Assembly (NCBI RefSeq): GCF_900091575.1
Contig: NZ_FMCR01000001.1
Span: forward strand, 1,240,001 to 1,304,000
DNA: 64,000 bases
Reading direction: 5' to 3'
Source: Micromonospora saelicesensis
GTDB taxonomy: Bacteria > Actinomycetota > Actinomycetes > Mycobacteriales > Micromonosporaceae
The translations under genes were made by a program, and so were the position numbers. Below are positions 26,771 through 34,560 of this stretch, in pieces; position 1 is the first letter of the stretch; each line of letters opens with the position of its first letter. A model generated the notes under the pieces. It had not been told where the DNA came from. It was given only the letters and a program-made list of their open reading frames with translations, and did not search any database.

Positions 26771-28159
26771 ATGACCGACAGGTACGCGAGCTTCGTCCAA
26801 TCGGCCGCCGGCCGCGCGCTGGTCAAGCGCCTCGGGCTGCCCGACCCGCCCCGACTGCGCCGGCACCACCCCGGCGACCCACTGCTGGCCGGCCCGGCCC
26901 TGCTCGGCGCGGCCACCGGCGGCCGGCTCGCCGAGCCGATCGCCAAGATCCTCACCGCCGCCGGGGTCGAGCTGGCCGACCCGGCCGCCGCCGCCCATTC
27001 GCACGGCGACGCCCCGCAGCGGTACGGGGCACTGCTGTTCGACGCCACCGGGATCACCGACTCGACCGAGCTGCGCCAGCTCTACGACTTCTTCCACCCG
27101 CAGGCCCGGGCCGTGCTGCCCAGCGGCCGGGTGATCGTGTTGGGCACCCCGCCGCAGGAGTGCCCGACACCCCGCGAGGCGACCGCCCAGCGCGCCCTCG
27201 AAGGGCTGGTCCGCAGCATCGGCAAGGAGTTCGGCCGGGGCACCACCGCGCAACTCGTCTACGTGAGCGGTACCGCGGCGGACGATCCAGCCCACTCCGC
27301 CGGGACGATCACGAGCCTCGAATCGACAATCCGGTTCCTGTTGTCCGGCCGGTCCGCGTACGTGTCGGGCCAGGTCATCCGGGTCGGCAGCGGCGCGGCG
27401 AGCGTCCCGGCCGACTGGGACCGCCCGCTGGACGGGCAGGTCGTGCTGGTCACCGGCGCGGCACGGGGCATCGGTGCGGCGCTGGCGAAGGTGCTGGCCC
27501 GCGACGGCGCGAAGGTGGTGGCCCTGGACATTCCGGCCGCCGGTGACGCGCTCGCCGCGGTGGCGAACGACATCGGCGGCACTGCCGTCCAACTCGACCT
27601 GACCGCGCCGGACGCGCCGACCCGACTCGCCGAGCACCTGGCCAGCCGGCACGGCCGGGTCGACGTGGTGGTGCACAACGCCGGCATCACCCGGGACAAG
27701 ACGCTCGGCCGGATGGACGCCGACCGGTGGGACCAGGTGATCGACGTCAACCTCTCCAGCCAGGAGCGGATCAACGACGTACTGCTGGAGCGGGAGCTGA
27801 TCCCGGCCGGCGGGCGAATCATCTCGGTCTCCTCGATCGCCGGGATCGCCGGTAACCGGGGGCAGACCAACTACGCCACCAGCAAGGCCGGCGTGATCGG
27901 GCTGGTCGACTCGCTCGCACCGGCCCTGCGGGAGCGCGGGATCAGCGTCAACGCGGTGGCCCCCGGCTTCATCGAGACCCGGCTGACCGCGCGCATCCCG
28001 CTGGTGGTCCGCGAGGCGGGCCGGCGGATGAACAGCCTGGCCCAGGGCGGGTTGCCGGTGGACGTGGCCGAGACGATCGGCTGGTTGGCCTGGCCGGCCA
28101 GCGGTGCGGTCAGCGGAAACGTGGTCCGGGTCTGCGGCCAGAGCCTGCTGGGGGCGTGA
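26771..28159 (+). CDS. High-molecular-weight 3-oxoacyl-ACP/CoA reductase (FabG4-like)
   Basis: NAD(H)-dependent ketoreductase of 462 aa, the long form made of a degenerate N-terminal Rossmann domain (about 1-210) and an active SDR domain. The cofactor loop GAARGIG is at 229-235, NAG at about 296-298, and the active-site pair Y368 and K372 in NYATSKAG. The length and domain order match mycobacterial FabG4 (Rv0242c). ATG 26771 is effectively leaderless. The stop overlaps the MaoC gene start (TGATG). Likely works with the thiolase and dehydratase in fatty-acid elongation or degradation. Confidence 0.9.
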   Translation: MTDRYASFVQSAAGRALVKRLGLPDPPRLRRHHPGDPLLAGPALLGAATGGRLAEPIAKILTAAGVELADPAAAAHSHGDAPQRYGALLFDATGITDSTELRQLYDFFHPQARAVLPSGRVIVLGTPPQECPTPREATAQRALEGLVRSIGKEFGRGTTAQLVYVSGTAADDPAHSAGTITSLESTIRFLLSGRSAYVSGQVIRVGSGAASVPADWDRPLDGQVVLVTGAARGIGAALAKVLARDGAKVVALDIPAAGDALAAVANDIGGTAVQLDLTAPDAPTRLAEHLASRHGRVDVVVHNAGITRDKTLGRMDADRWDQVIDVNLSSQERINDVLLERELIPAGGRIISVSSIAGIAGNRGQTNYATSKAGVIGLVDSLAPALRERGISVNAVAPGFIETRLTARIPLVVREAGRRMNSLAQGGLPVDVAETIGWLAWPASGAVSGNVVRVCGQSLLGA

Positions 28160-29025
28160 TGGGCGCGCGGCCGGAGTCGGGCAGCCGTACCCCTGTCGAA
28201 CTGCCCCGGATGCCAGCGGTCGGGGCGCTGCACCGACGGGCAATGCTCGGCGCGCTACCGGGCCTCGGCGGTGGGCGGCGCGGGCCCAACCTGCCGGCGG
28301 TCGAGTTGACAGTGGGCGGGGTGAGCGTCGACCGGGCGCAGCTGGCCGACTACGACCGGGTCTGCGGGTTCCGGCTCACCGACCGGTTGCCCGCGACGTT
28401 CCCGCACGTCATGGGCTTTCCGCTGGCCCTGCGCCTGATGACCGCACCGGACTTCCCCCTCCCGCTGATCGGCCTGGTGCACGTCGGCAACCGGATCACC
28501 AGGCACCGCCCGATCACCGCCGACGAGACCCTCGACTTCACCACGTACGCCGAGGACCTGCGCCCCCACGACCGGGGGCGGCAGGTGGACGTGGTGCTGG
28601 TCGGCTCGGTCGACGGGGAGGAGGTGTGGCGCGGCGTCTCGACGTACCTCGGTCGGGAGCGCAAGTCGGGCGGGCGCGAGGCCGGCGAACGTCCCGCGGC
28701 GCCGACGGCCACCGCCCGTTGGCGGGTGGAACCGCGTATCGGTACGGAGTACGCCCGGGTCTCCGGCGACCACAACCCGATCCACACCTCCCGACTCGGG
28801 GCGCGGCTGTTCGGCTTCCGCCGGCCGATCGCGCACGGCATGTGGAGCAAGGCGCGCTGCCTGGCGGCGCTGGAGGCCCGACTGCCGGACGCGTACACAG
28901 TCGAGGTCGCCTTCAAACTGCCGGTGCCGCTGCCGAGCACCGTGGGCTTCGCGCTCCTGCCGGACGGCGGGTTCGCCCTGCACGACTCCCGTGGCCGACC
29001 GCACCTGACCGGCCTCGTGCGCTGA
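28159..29025 (+). CDS. MaoC-like 3-hydroxyacyl dehydratase (HtdX-like)
   Basis: Hotdog-fold (R)-3-hydroxyacyl dehydratase, 288 aa. The N-terminal hotdog half includes FRLTDRLPATFPHVMGFPL and VGNRITRHRPI. The C-terminal MaoC half has the catalytic Asp/His in YARVSGDHNPIHTS and the following GARLFGFRRPIAHGMW. A Gly/Arg linker with RKSGGREAGERP joins them. ATG 28159 overlaps the fabG4 stop; GTG 28156 is an alternative. It completes the thiolase-reductase-dehydratase set. The last codons and stop lie in a tandem repeat. Confidence 0.9.
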   Translation: MGARPESGSRTPVELPRMPAVGALHRRAMLGALPGLGGGRRGPNLPAVELTVGGVSVDRAQLADYDRVCGFRLTDRLPATFPHVMGFPLALRLMTAPDFPLPLIGLVHVGNRITRHRPITADETLDFTTYAEDLRPHDRGRQVDVVLVGSVDGEEVWRGVSTYLGRERKSGGREAGERPAAPTATARWRVEPRIGTEYARVSGDHNPIHTSRLGARLFGFRRPIAHGMWSKARCLAALEARLPDAYTVEVAFKLPVPLPSTVGFALLPDGGFALHDSRGRPHLTGLVR

Positions 29026-29105
29026 GCGCACCTCACCGGGTTCGTGCGCTGAGCGCACCGCGCTACGTCGTGCGCTGAGCGCACCAGGCGGGTTCGTGCG
29101 CTGAG
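29001..29105 (+). repeat. 26-27-bp tandem repeats over the MaoC stop codon
   Basis: Four units, the first inside the coding end. Three contain GTGCGCTGAGCGCAC (29017-29031, 29044-29058, 29070-29084), a palindrome with the stop TGA at its centre. The fourth is truncated at 29096-29105. Confidence 0.85.
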
Positions 29106-29142
29106 TTGCCCTTGGCAGGCGCGCACTTCTGCGCTAAGTTGT

Positions 29143-29171
29143 TCTCACAGCGAGATGTTCTCAAGGTGAGA
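29143..29171 (+). promoter_or_regulatory. Tandem palindromic operator of the Nudix-regulator operon
   Basis: Two copies of GTTCTC-N5-GAGA, with cores at 29143-29155 and 29159-29171, spaced 16 bp, immediately before the start codon at 29180. This is the expected position for an autoregulatory NrtR-type site. Confidence 0.6.
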
Positions 29172-29179
29172 GAGACGTG

Positions 29180-29932
29180 ATGAACGAGCAGGAGTTCCTG
29201 GCCGCGTACGACCCCCGGGCCTATCCGTCGGTCGCCGTGACCGTCGACGTGGTGGCGCTGACCATCCGCGACGGCGCACTGCACCTGCTGCTGATCCGGC
29301 GCGGCGAGGCACCCTTCGCGGGGCACTGGGCGCTGCCCGGGGGCTTCGTCCGCCCCGACGAGGACCTGACCGCCGGCGCCCGACGGGAGTTGGCCGAGGA
29401 GACCGGGCTCGGCGGCGAGGCGCTGCGCCGCGTACACCTGGAGCAGTTGGGCAGCTACGGCGCTCCCGACCGTGACCCGCGCATGAGGATCGTCTCGATC
29501 GCCCACCTCGCGTTCGCCCCCGACCTGCCGGACCCGGCCGCCGGCAGCGACGCCGACGAGGCGATCTGGCTGCCGGTGACCGCGTTGACCAGCCGACAGC
29601 TCGCCTTCGACCACGGTCGGATCATCGACGACGCGTTGGAACGGGCCCGCTCCAAGCTGGAGTACACCCCGCTCGCCACCCGCTTCCTCGCCGCCGAGTT
29701 CACGATCAGCGAACTGCGCGCCGTCTACGAGACGGTCTGGGGGCATCCGCTGCACGCCGGCAACTTCCACCGCAAGGTGCTCTCCGTGCCGGGCTTCGTG
29801 GAGAGCACCGGCGCCAGCACCGAGCGCGGTGGTGCCCGGGGCGGCCCGCGCGCCCGGCTCTACCGGGCCGGCGACGCCCGCCTGCTGCACCCGGCGCTGC
29901 TGCGCCCCGCCCGTGAGGAGACGGTGCGGTGA
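29180..29932 (+). CDS. NrtR-like Nudix transcriptional regulator / hydrolase
   Basis: A 250-aa protein with an N-terminal Nudix domain and a C-terminal winged helix, the NrtR layout; NrtR proteins sense ADP-ribose and control NAD genes. The Nudix box is complete: G55-X5-E61-X7-R69-E70-L-A-E73-E74-T-G76-L. Many NrtR regulators have lost it, so this one may hydrolyse as well as bind. The winged helix (about 165-245) contains AEFTISELRAVYETVW and NFHRKVL. ATG 29180 (GTG 29177 possible) follows the tandem operator. The stop overlaps the next gene (GTGA), so it heads a four-gene operon. Confidence 0.85.
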   Translation: MNEQEFLAAYDPRAYPSVAVTVDVVALTIRDGALHLLLIRRGEAPFAGHWALPGGFVRPDEDLTAGARRELAEETGLGGEALRRVHLEQLGSYGAPDRDPRMRIVSIAHLAFAPDLPDPAAGSDADEAIWLPVTALTSRQLAFDHGRIIDDALERARSKLEYTPLATRFLAAEFTISELRAVYETVWGHPLHAGNFHRKVLSVPGFVESTGASTERGGARGGPRARLYRAGDARLLHPALLRPAREETVR

Positions 29933-30897
29933 GGGCCGCGGAGGCCATTCGCCTGGTCGCGGCCGCCCGCACCGACGCGGACCTGTTCGGCGCCGACCAG
30001 CCCGCCCGCCGCTACCGCGAGCTGGTCGCGGCCCTGCACCCCGACCGCCTGCCGACCGATCCGGCGGTACGCGCCGAAGCCATCGACGCGTTCATCCACG
30101 TCACCACCCGGTGGCAGGCACGGCAGACCACCGTCCTCGGCGACTACCGGCTCGGCGCGCTGGCCCACTCGGGTGACCTGGCCGACCTCTACGACGTCGG
30201 CGGCGACCGGCTGCTCAAGCTTCCTCGACGGCCCACCGACAACGATCTGATGGCCCGCGAGGCGCACTCCCTGCGCACCATCGCCGAGCGCGGCGACCCG
30301 CGGTACCTGCCGTACGTGCCCCGGCTCGTCGACGAGTTCCGGCAGCGGGACACCGCCACCGGCGCGGAACGGCGGATCAACGTCCTCGCCGCCGCACCCG
30401 GCCTGCACGACCTCGAGGAGGTGCGGCGCGCGTACCCCGACGGGCTGGACGCCCGTGATGTGGCCTGGATGTGGCGGCGGCTGCTGGTGGTGCTCGGCCT
30501 GGCCCACCGGGCGGGCGTGGTGCACGGCGCGGTACTGCCCCGGCACGTGCTGATCGAGCCGGACGCCCACGGCGTGGTGCTGATCGACTGGTGCTTCTCC
30601 GCTGCCGTCGGGAGCACAATCCCGGCGGTCGTACCCGGCCACGGCTGGGACCCGGAGGAGGTCCTCAAGAAGCAGCAGTGCGGGCCGGGCACCGACATCG
30701 CGATGGCCAGCCGCTGCATGAGCTGGTTGATGGGGCCGCGCGTACCCCGCGAGCTGCGCACCTTCGCGCAGGGCTGCCGGCAACGGTCCCTGGACGCCCG
30801 GCCCGACGACGCCTGGCGCCTGCTGCGCGAACTCGACCAGGTGCTGGACCGGCTCTACGGGCCACGCACCTTCCGACCCTTCACCCTCACCCCCTAA
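29929..30897 (+). CDS. J-domain protein fused to a kinase-like (pseudokinase) domain
   Basis: 322 aa, cytosolic. The N-terminus (about 10-62) looks like a shortened J-domain with its diagnostic H37-P38-D39 in ALHPDRLP. A protein-kinase-like domain follows: a glycine-poor loop LAHSGDLADLY, K97 in RLLKLPR, and a possible helix-C E111. The catalytic loop is HGAVLPRHVLI (199-209), so the HRD aspartate is replaced by alanine. DFG is D220-W-C. This suggests a pseudokinase or nucleotide-binding scaffold. GTG 29929 overlaps the Nudix stop; GAGGAG lies upstream. Confidence 0.75.
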   Translation: MRAAEAIRLVAAARTDADLFGADQPARRYRELVAALHPDRLPTDPAVRAEAIDAFIHVTTRWQARQTTVLGDYRLGALAHSGDLADLYDVGGDRLLKLPRRPTDNDLMAREAHSLRTIAERGDPRYLPYVPRLVDEFRQRDTATGAERRINVLAAAPGLHDLEEVRRAYPDGLDARDVAWMWRRLLVVLGLAHRAGVVHGAVLPRHVLIEPDAHGVVLIDWCFSAAVGSTIPAVVPGHGWDPEEVLKKQQCGPGTDIAMASRCMSWLMGPRVPRELRTFAQGCRQRSLDARPDDAWRLLRELDQVLDRLYGPRTFRPFTLTP

Positions 30898-30906
30898 GGA
30901 GCTGTC

Positions 30907-31866
30907 ATGGGCAGTGGAATCTGGTCCACCGACGTGTACGACGCCGCCGACCGCTACCGCCGGTCCACCGGCAGGAGCGCCTTCTCCTACAGCGACAGCG
31001 GGGCGCGCACCGTGCACCCCGCGCTCGACCCCAGGGACGCGACCCGCGAGAGCCGCGACTCCGACGAGCACCCCCGTTCGACGCCCGTCGCGGTGCTCTT
31101 CGACGTGACCGGCTCGATGCGCACGGTGCCGCGGGTCCTGCAGACCAAGCTGCCGCAACTGCTCGGGCTGCTGCAACGGCAGGGCTACGCCAGCGACCCG
31201 CAGATCATGTTCGGTGCCATCGGCGACGCCACCTGCGACCGGGTGCCATTGCAGGTGGGCCAGTTCGAGTCGGACAACCGGATGGACGACGACCTCGGCC
31301 GGATCGTGCTGGAGGGCGGTGGCGGCGGACAGATGAGCGAGTCGTACGAGCTGGCCATGTACTTCATGGCCCGGCACACCGTCACCGACAACTGGGAGAA
31401 GCGCGGCCGGCGCGGCTACCTGTTCATCATCGGCGACGAGCTGGCGTACCAGCGGGTGAAGGCCCGGGAGGTGGCCGGCCTGATCGGGGACGGCCTCTCC
31501 GAGGACGTGCCGCTGCGGCAGGTCGTCGACGAGGTGACCCGCCGCTGGGACACCTACTACCTGCTCCCCACCGGCAGTCACTACGCCGGCAACGCCAAGG
31601 TGCTCGACTTCTGGCGGGACCTGCTCGGGCAGAACACCGTGGTGCTCGACGACCTCGACGCGGTCTGCGAGACCATCGCGCTCACCATCGGCCTCGGCGA
31701 ACAGGCCATCGACCTGGACGAGGGCCTGCGCGACCTGGACCGCGCCGGCTCCGGCGCCACCGGGACCGTGTCGAAGGCGCTGGCCCGCCTCGGCCGGGAA
31801 CGGCGGGCCGAGGTGTCGACGCTGCCGGCGTTCACCGACACGGCCAGTGGGGTGACCCGGCTGTGA
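30907..31866 (+). CDS. von Willebrand factor A domain protein
   Basis: A 319-aa soluble vWA protein. Its MIDAS loop DVTGS (66-70) lies in VAVLFDVTGSMRTV; the later metal ligands are less obvious. An EGGGGGQMSESYELAMYFMA segment and YLFIIGDELAY follow, in keeping with a vWA core. No signal peptide or transmembrane segment. ATG 30907 has AAGGAG upstream. The stop overlaps the AdSS-like gene (GTGA). vWA proteins commonly act as metal-dependent assembly modules; here the partners are probably the neighbouring J-pseudokinase and AdSS-like enzyme. Confidence 0.85.
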   Translation: MGSGIWSTDVYDAADRYRRSTGRSAFSYSDSGARTVHPALDPRDATRESRDSDEHPRSTPVAVLFDVTGSMRTVPRVLQTKLPQLLGLLQRQGYASDPQIMFGAIGDATCDRVPLQVGQFESDNRMDDDLGRIVLEGGGGGQMSESYELAMYFMARHTVTDNWEKRGRRGYLFIIGDELAYQRVKAREVAGLIGDGLSEDVPLRQVVDEVTRRWDTYYLLPTGSHYAGNAKVLDFWRDLLGQNTVVLDDLDAVCETIALTIGLGEQAIDLDEGLRDLDRAGSGATGTVSKALARLGRERRAEVSTLPAFTDTASGVTRL

Positions 31867-33125
31867 ACCACGTGGCGGTGGTCGACCTCGGCTACGGAGA
31901 CGCCGGCAAGGGCACTGTGGTGGACTGGCTCTGCGCCACCCGTCCCGTGCACACGGTGGTCCGCTTCAACGGGGGCGCGCAGGCGGCACACAACGTCGTG
32001 CTGCGCGACGGGCGGCACCACACGTTCGCACAGTTCGGCGCCGGCACGTTCCGTCCCGGTGTGCGTACGCACCTGTCCCGGCACGTGGTGGTGGACCCGC
32101 TGGCGTTGGCCGCCGAGGCCGACCACCTCGTCACGGTCGGGGTGCCCGACGCGCTGGACCGGCTGACCGTCGACGGGGACGCACTGCTCGCCACTCCGTA
32201 CCACCGGGCCGCCAACCGGGCCCGCGAGATCGCCCGGGGAGCCGACCGGCACGGCTCCTGCGGGCTGGGGGTGGGCGAGGCCGTCGCGTACGGTCTCGCC
32301 CACCCCGACGACGCGCCCAGGGTCGCCGACTGCCATCACCCAGCACTGCTGCGCCGCAGGCTGACCATCCTGCGGGACCGGCTGACCGCCGAGCTGGGCC
32401 CGCTGGACGCGCCACCCATCGAGGACTGCCTGCCCGCGTACACCGGGTTCGCCGACCGGGTCGCGATCGTCGACGGCAGTTGGCTCGCCGGGGCGCTGCG
32501 CACCGGGACCTGCGTCTTCGAGGGCGCGCAGGGAGTGCTGCTCGACGAGTGGCACGGCTTCCACCCGTACACCACCTGGAGCACCACGACGTTCGCCAAC
32601 GTCGACAGCCTGCTCGCCGAGGCGGGCCGGCCCGGCGACGTGACCCGGATCGGGGTGCTCCGCGTGGTCACCACCCGGCACGGGCACGGCCCGCTGGTGA
32701 CCGAGGACCCGAGCCTGCCGTTCGCCGACGCGCACAACGCCACGAACCCGTGGCAGGGCCGGTTCCGGTTCGGCCACTTCGACGCGGTCGCCCACCGGTA
32801 CGCCCTCGCCGCGGCCGGCGGCGTCGACGGCCTGGCCCTGACCCACCTCGACCTGGCCGGCCCCGACCTGCGGATCTGCCGCCGCTACGACTCCACCGAC
32901 CGGCTCACCCCGGGCCCGCCCGGGGACCTGGACCGCCAGGCCGCGCTCACCGCCCGCCTGCTGCGATCCCGCCCGCTGTACGACGATCCGCCGCAGGACT
33001 GGCCGGCAGCGGTACGCGCGGAGCTGGACACCCCGGTGGTGCTCACCTCGCAGGGCCCCACCGCCGACGACAAGACCCCACACGGCCCGCTGCTGGCCAC
33101 ACCGGCCCTGGCTCGCACGGCCTGA
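31863..33125 (+). CDS. Divergent adenylosuccinate synthetase paralogue
   Basis: 420 aa, clearly related to PurA but altered at the active site. Compared with the canonical enzyme encoded at 44524-45813, WGDEGKGK becomes YGDAGKGT (11-18), keeping catalytic D13. NNAGHT becomes AQAAHN, with H43 retained. The IMP loop [10 protein letters not shown] becomes LDEWHGFHPY, and TKLD becomes THLD. Substitution at so many nucleotide contacts suggests a different purine or ribosyl substrate. GTG 31863 overlaps the vWA stop. It is not in a purine operon but closes the Nudix/J-pseudokinase/vWA operon. Confidence 0.8.
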   Translation: MNHVAVVDLGYGDAGKGTVVDWLCATRPVHTVVRFNGGAQAAHNVVLRDGRHHTFAQFGAGTFRPGVRTHLSRHVVVDPLALAAEADHLVTVGVPDALDRLTVDGDALLATPYHRAANRAREIARGADRHGSCGLGVGEAVAYGLAHPDDAPRVADCHHPALLRRRLTILRDRLTAELGPLDAPPIEDCLPAYTGFADRVAIVDGSWLAGALRTGTCVFEGAQGVLLDEWHGFHPYTTWSTTTFANVDSLLAEAGRPGDVTRIGVLRVVTTRHGHGPLVTEDPSLPFADAHNATNPWQGRFRFGHFDAVAHRYALAAAGGVDGLALTHLDLAGPDLRICRRYDSTDRLTPGPPGDLDRQAALTARLLRSRPLYDDPPQDWPAAVRAELDTPVVLTSQGPTADDKTPHGPLLATPALARTA

Positions 33126-33133
33126 CCCACCCC

Positions 33134-33207
33134 GCCGATCTTGCACTTTCGGTAGTTGTTCTGCGGCTTTTGCAGGGGTTGGTTCGGGCACAAAGTGCAA
33201 GATCGGC
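33134..33207. terminator. Long-stem hairpin after the AdSS-like gene
   Basis: Perfect 16-bp arms (GCCGATCTTGCACTTT and complement, 33134-33149 and 33192-33207) around a 42-base loop, nine bases past the stop. The next gene is on the same strand. Confidence 0.7.
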
Positions 33208-33276
33208 GCGGGGCGAGGTGGGGGTCATCCCGCAGCTTCGGCCACCGGGCGGGTCGCACCCGGCGAGCATGGAGGC

Positions 33277-33912
33277 ATGGACTCGGCGCTCGACCTGCTC
33301 CGACAGCTGGTCACCTCACCGTGGGTGTACCTGCTGATCTTCGGGCTCACGGCGGTCGACGCGTTCTTTCCGGCCGTACCCGGCGAGGCTGCCGTCATCA
33401 CCGCTGCCGTGCTCTCCACCAGCGGAAATCCCAAGCTGGCGGCGGTGATCGTCGCCGCCGCGCTGGGCGCCTGCGCCGGTGACCACGTCTCGTACGCCAT
33501 CGGGCGCGGTGGCGGCGCGAGACGCCTCGCCGGGTTTCCCGACGGCAGCCGCCGACGAGCCAGCTCGGAGTGGGCCCGGCGCGCGCTGAACCGGCGCGGC
33601 GGGCTGATCCTGACCACTTCCCGGTATCTGCCGGGCGGGCGGACCGCCGTCACCCTCACCATGGGCGCGGTGCGCTATCCCCGCCGGTCGTTCCTGCTGT
33701 ACGACGCGATCGCGACGGTCACCTGGGCCCTGTACTGCGGGCTGCTCGGCTACTTCGGTGGGCTGGCCTTCGAACGGCACCCCGTCAAGGGCGTCCTCGC
33801 CGGGATCGGCCTGTCGGTGATCGTCACGCTGGGCATCGAGGGCATCCGTTGGCTGCGCCACCGGGCGCGCCGCCGCGCCGCCGCCACCACCGACCGGGCC
33901 GGATCGACCTGA
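33277..33912 (+). CDS. DedA-family membrane protein (first copy)
   Basis: DedA/SNARE-associated family, 211 aa, with about five hydrophobic segments; members move or scramble lipid carriers and affect envelope homeostasis. Motifs: FFPAVPGEAAVITAAVL near the N-terminus, GACAGDHVSYAIGRGGG, then SRYLPGGRTAVTLTMGAVRYP, the re-entrant-loop signature containing the conserved Arg. ATG 33277. The copy at 35879 is strongly similar and lies beyond a two-component system. Confidence 0.9.
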   Translation: MDSALDLLRQLVTSPWVYLLIFGLTAVDAFFPAVPGEAAVITAAVLSTSGNPKLAAVIVAAALGACAGDHVSYAIGRGGGARRLAGFPDGSRRRASSEWARRALNRRGGLILTTSRYLPGGRTAVTLTMGAVRYPRRSFLLYDAIATVTWALYCGLLGYFGGLAFERHPVKGVLAGIGLSVIVTLGIEGIRWLRHRARRRAAATTDRAGST

Positions 33913-33918
33913 CACCCG

Positions 33919-34560
33919 TCACAGCAGGTCGGCGTCGTACACCAGGATGGCCAGCTGCACCCGGTTGCCCGCGTGGAGTTTCGCCAGCGCCCGGCTGACG
34001 TGCGCCTTGACGGTGGCCTCGCTCATCGTCAGCCGCCGGGCGATCTCCGCGTTGCCGTGCCCGCGCGCCACCTCCCGGACGATCGCCAACTCCCGCTCGG
34101 TCAGCGGTGCGAGCCGCTCACGGGCCGCGTCCCGGCGGGCCGGACCACGCTCGGCGAACGAGCTGATCAGGCGCCGGGTCACCGTCGGGGCGAGCATCGC
34201 GTTACCGGCGGCCACCGTACGAACGGCGGCGGCCAACTCGCGGGGTGGGGTGTCCTTGAGCAGGAAGCCGACCGCGCCGGCCCGCAGCGCCCGGTGCACG
34301 TACTCGTCGAGGTCGAAGGTGGTCAACATGATCACCTTCGGGCCGACGGCGACCACGTCGGGCGCCACGGTCAGCCCGTCGACGCCCGGCATCCGCACGT
34401 CGAGCAGCACCACGTCGGGGCGTAACCGCTGGGCCTGCTCCAGCGCGCCGGCGCCGTCCGCTGCCTCACCGACGACAGTGATGTCCTCCGCCGCCTCGAG
34501 GATCAGCCGCAGCCCGGCCCGGACCAGCTGCTCGTCGTCGACCACCACCACCCGGATCAC
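33919..34560 (-). CDS. NarL/LuxR-type response regulator
   Basis: Two-component response regulator (213 aa): receiver domain (1-120) with the acidic pair DD8-9, phospho-acceptor D54 in VVLLDVRMPG, and a conserved K in LLKDTPP. A LuxR-type HTH at about 145-205 (LTERELAIVREVARGHGNAEIA) has the second helix ending SEATVKAHVSRALAKL. It overlaps the kinase gene by 4 nt, so both are made from one mRNA. Targets are unknown; the DedA genes on each side are candidates. Confidence 0.92.
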   Translation of the reverse strand: MIRVVVVDDEQLVRAGLRLILEAAEDITVVGEAADGAGALEQAQRLRPDVVLLDVRMPGVDGLTVAPDVVAVGPKVIMLTTFDLDEYVHRALRAGAVGFLLKDTPPRELAAAVRTVAAGNAMLAPTVTRRLISSFAERGPARRDAARERLAPLTERELAIVREVARGHGNAEIARRLTMSEATVKAHVSRALAKLHAGNRVQLAILVYDADLL

